The notes under the pieces: generated by a model
Seen by the model: the letters and a program-made list of their open reading frames with translations, nothing else
Told to the model about the DNA's origin: nothing
Databases searched by the model: none
Translations under genes and position numbers: made by a program
Origin: Azorinus chamasolen
Taxonomy: Eukaryota > Mollusca > Bivalvia > Cardiida > Solecurtidae
Direction: 5' to 3'
NCBI GenBank assembly: GCA_963576725.1
Contig: OY755236.1
Coordinates: 66,389,379 to 66,453,378 of the forward strand
Length of the DNA: 64,000 nt
Part shown: positions 63,851 to 64,000 of the stretch, in pieces
Numbering within the stretch: the first letter of the stretch is position 1
Layout of the letters: each line of letters starts with the position of its first letter

Positions 63851-64000
63851 TGTGTCCGTACGCTTCAACAGATAAATGTGTCATTTCATCTAAAAATCAG
63901 ATTGAATTCATTATATCAAAACCTCATTTAGGACCTTTCAAACAATAGATGGTAATCGGTCTGAGTATATCATATAAGAGATATGTCAACATTTTATTTC

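Overview
The window reads as metazoan nuclear DNA, most probably from a bivalve mollusc. The species call is an inference from AT-rich sequence, short phased exons in kilobase introns, a very high load of short inverted-repeat transposons, MESC/tRNA-type SINE pieces, a DIRS-type element and molluscan-looking LINE fragments. Nothing looks bacterial or organellar.

One long gene dominates. On the + strand a formin-type GBD/FH3 gene starts at an ATG at 25087 and runs off the right edge. Ten exons can be joined by hand with consistent phase: 25087-25198, 25643-26562, 51541-51627, 55871-56028, 56574-56712, 59939-59989, 60425-60523, 61058-61207, 62065-62181 and 63026-63166. They give about 658 residues: a basic start, a long disordered acidic extension, then a GTPase-binding/FH3 armadillo region of the DAAM/FMNL/DIAPH/Mwh kind. 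Any FH1/FH2 part would lie beyond base 64000. Intron 2 is about 25 kb and packed with repeats. On the left, the - strand carries the first coding exon of a claudin-like tetraspan protein (2987-3281). A promoter-like stretch and first-exon candidate lie at 8460-8811 (+).

Most of the rest is transposon-derived. Roughly 70 short elements are visible by eye. Most are flanked by TTAA and have ends beginning CCCTTT, as in piggyBac-type non-autonomous elements. I name these families A, B, C, D, F and G. Each has a long palindromic core; in A, C, D and F the core begins AAACAG..GACCCAGATCAGAC or a variant. A second class, family E, begins near CAGTAAAACCTC and resembles pogo/Tigger MITEs. Elements are nested in one another, and comparing filled sites with empty paralogous copies shows TTAA duplication directly. 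Larger relics are a 5'-truncated LINE (16391-18945), a DIRS-type RT/RNase H relic (13893-15295), a retrotransposon 3' relic (20909-21850), a LINE tail (22612-22783), a Tc1-like transposase relic (58080-58880), a 1.3 kb inverted-repeat element inside a MITE (19119-20415) and several SINE pieces.

Minisatellites are also abundant: 34 bp (1-370, inverted at 860-1285), 33 bp (2170-2985), a composite array (9190-10090), 50/54 bp (28897-29828), 42 bp (31385-31960), 17 bp (32611-32795), 27 bp with an inverted arm (39800-40310) and 19 bp (40320-41490).

The points most worth a second look are: two MITEs lying directly against the exon 2 acceptor; a tandem array of degenerate copies of the 5' half of a formin exon, each keeping its splice acceptor (60100-60424); a MITE end amplified into a satellite; and a MITE chimera suggesting that half-elements are exchanged. 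All boundaries and counts were read by eye.
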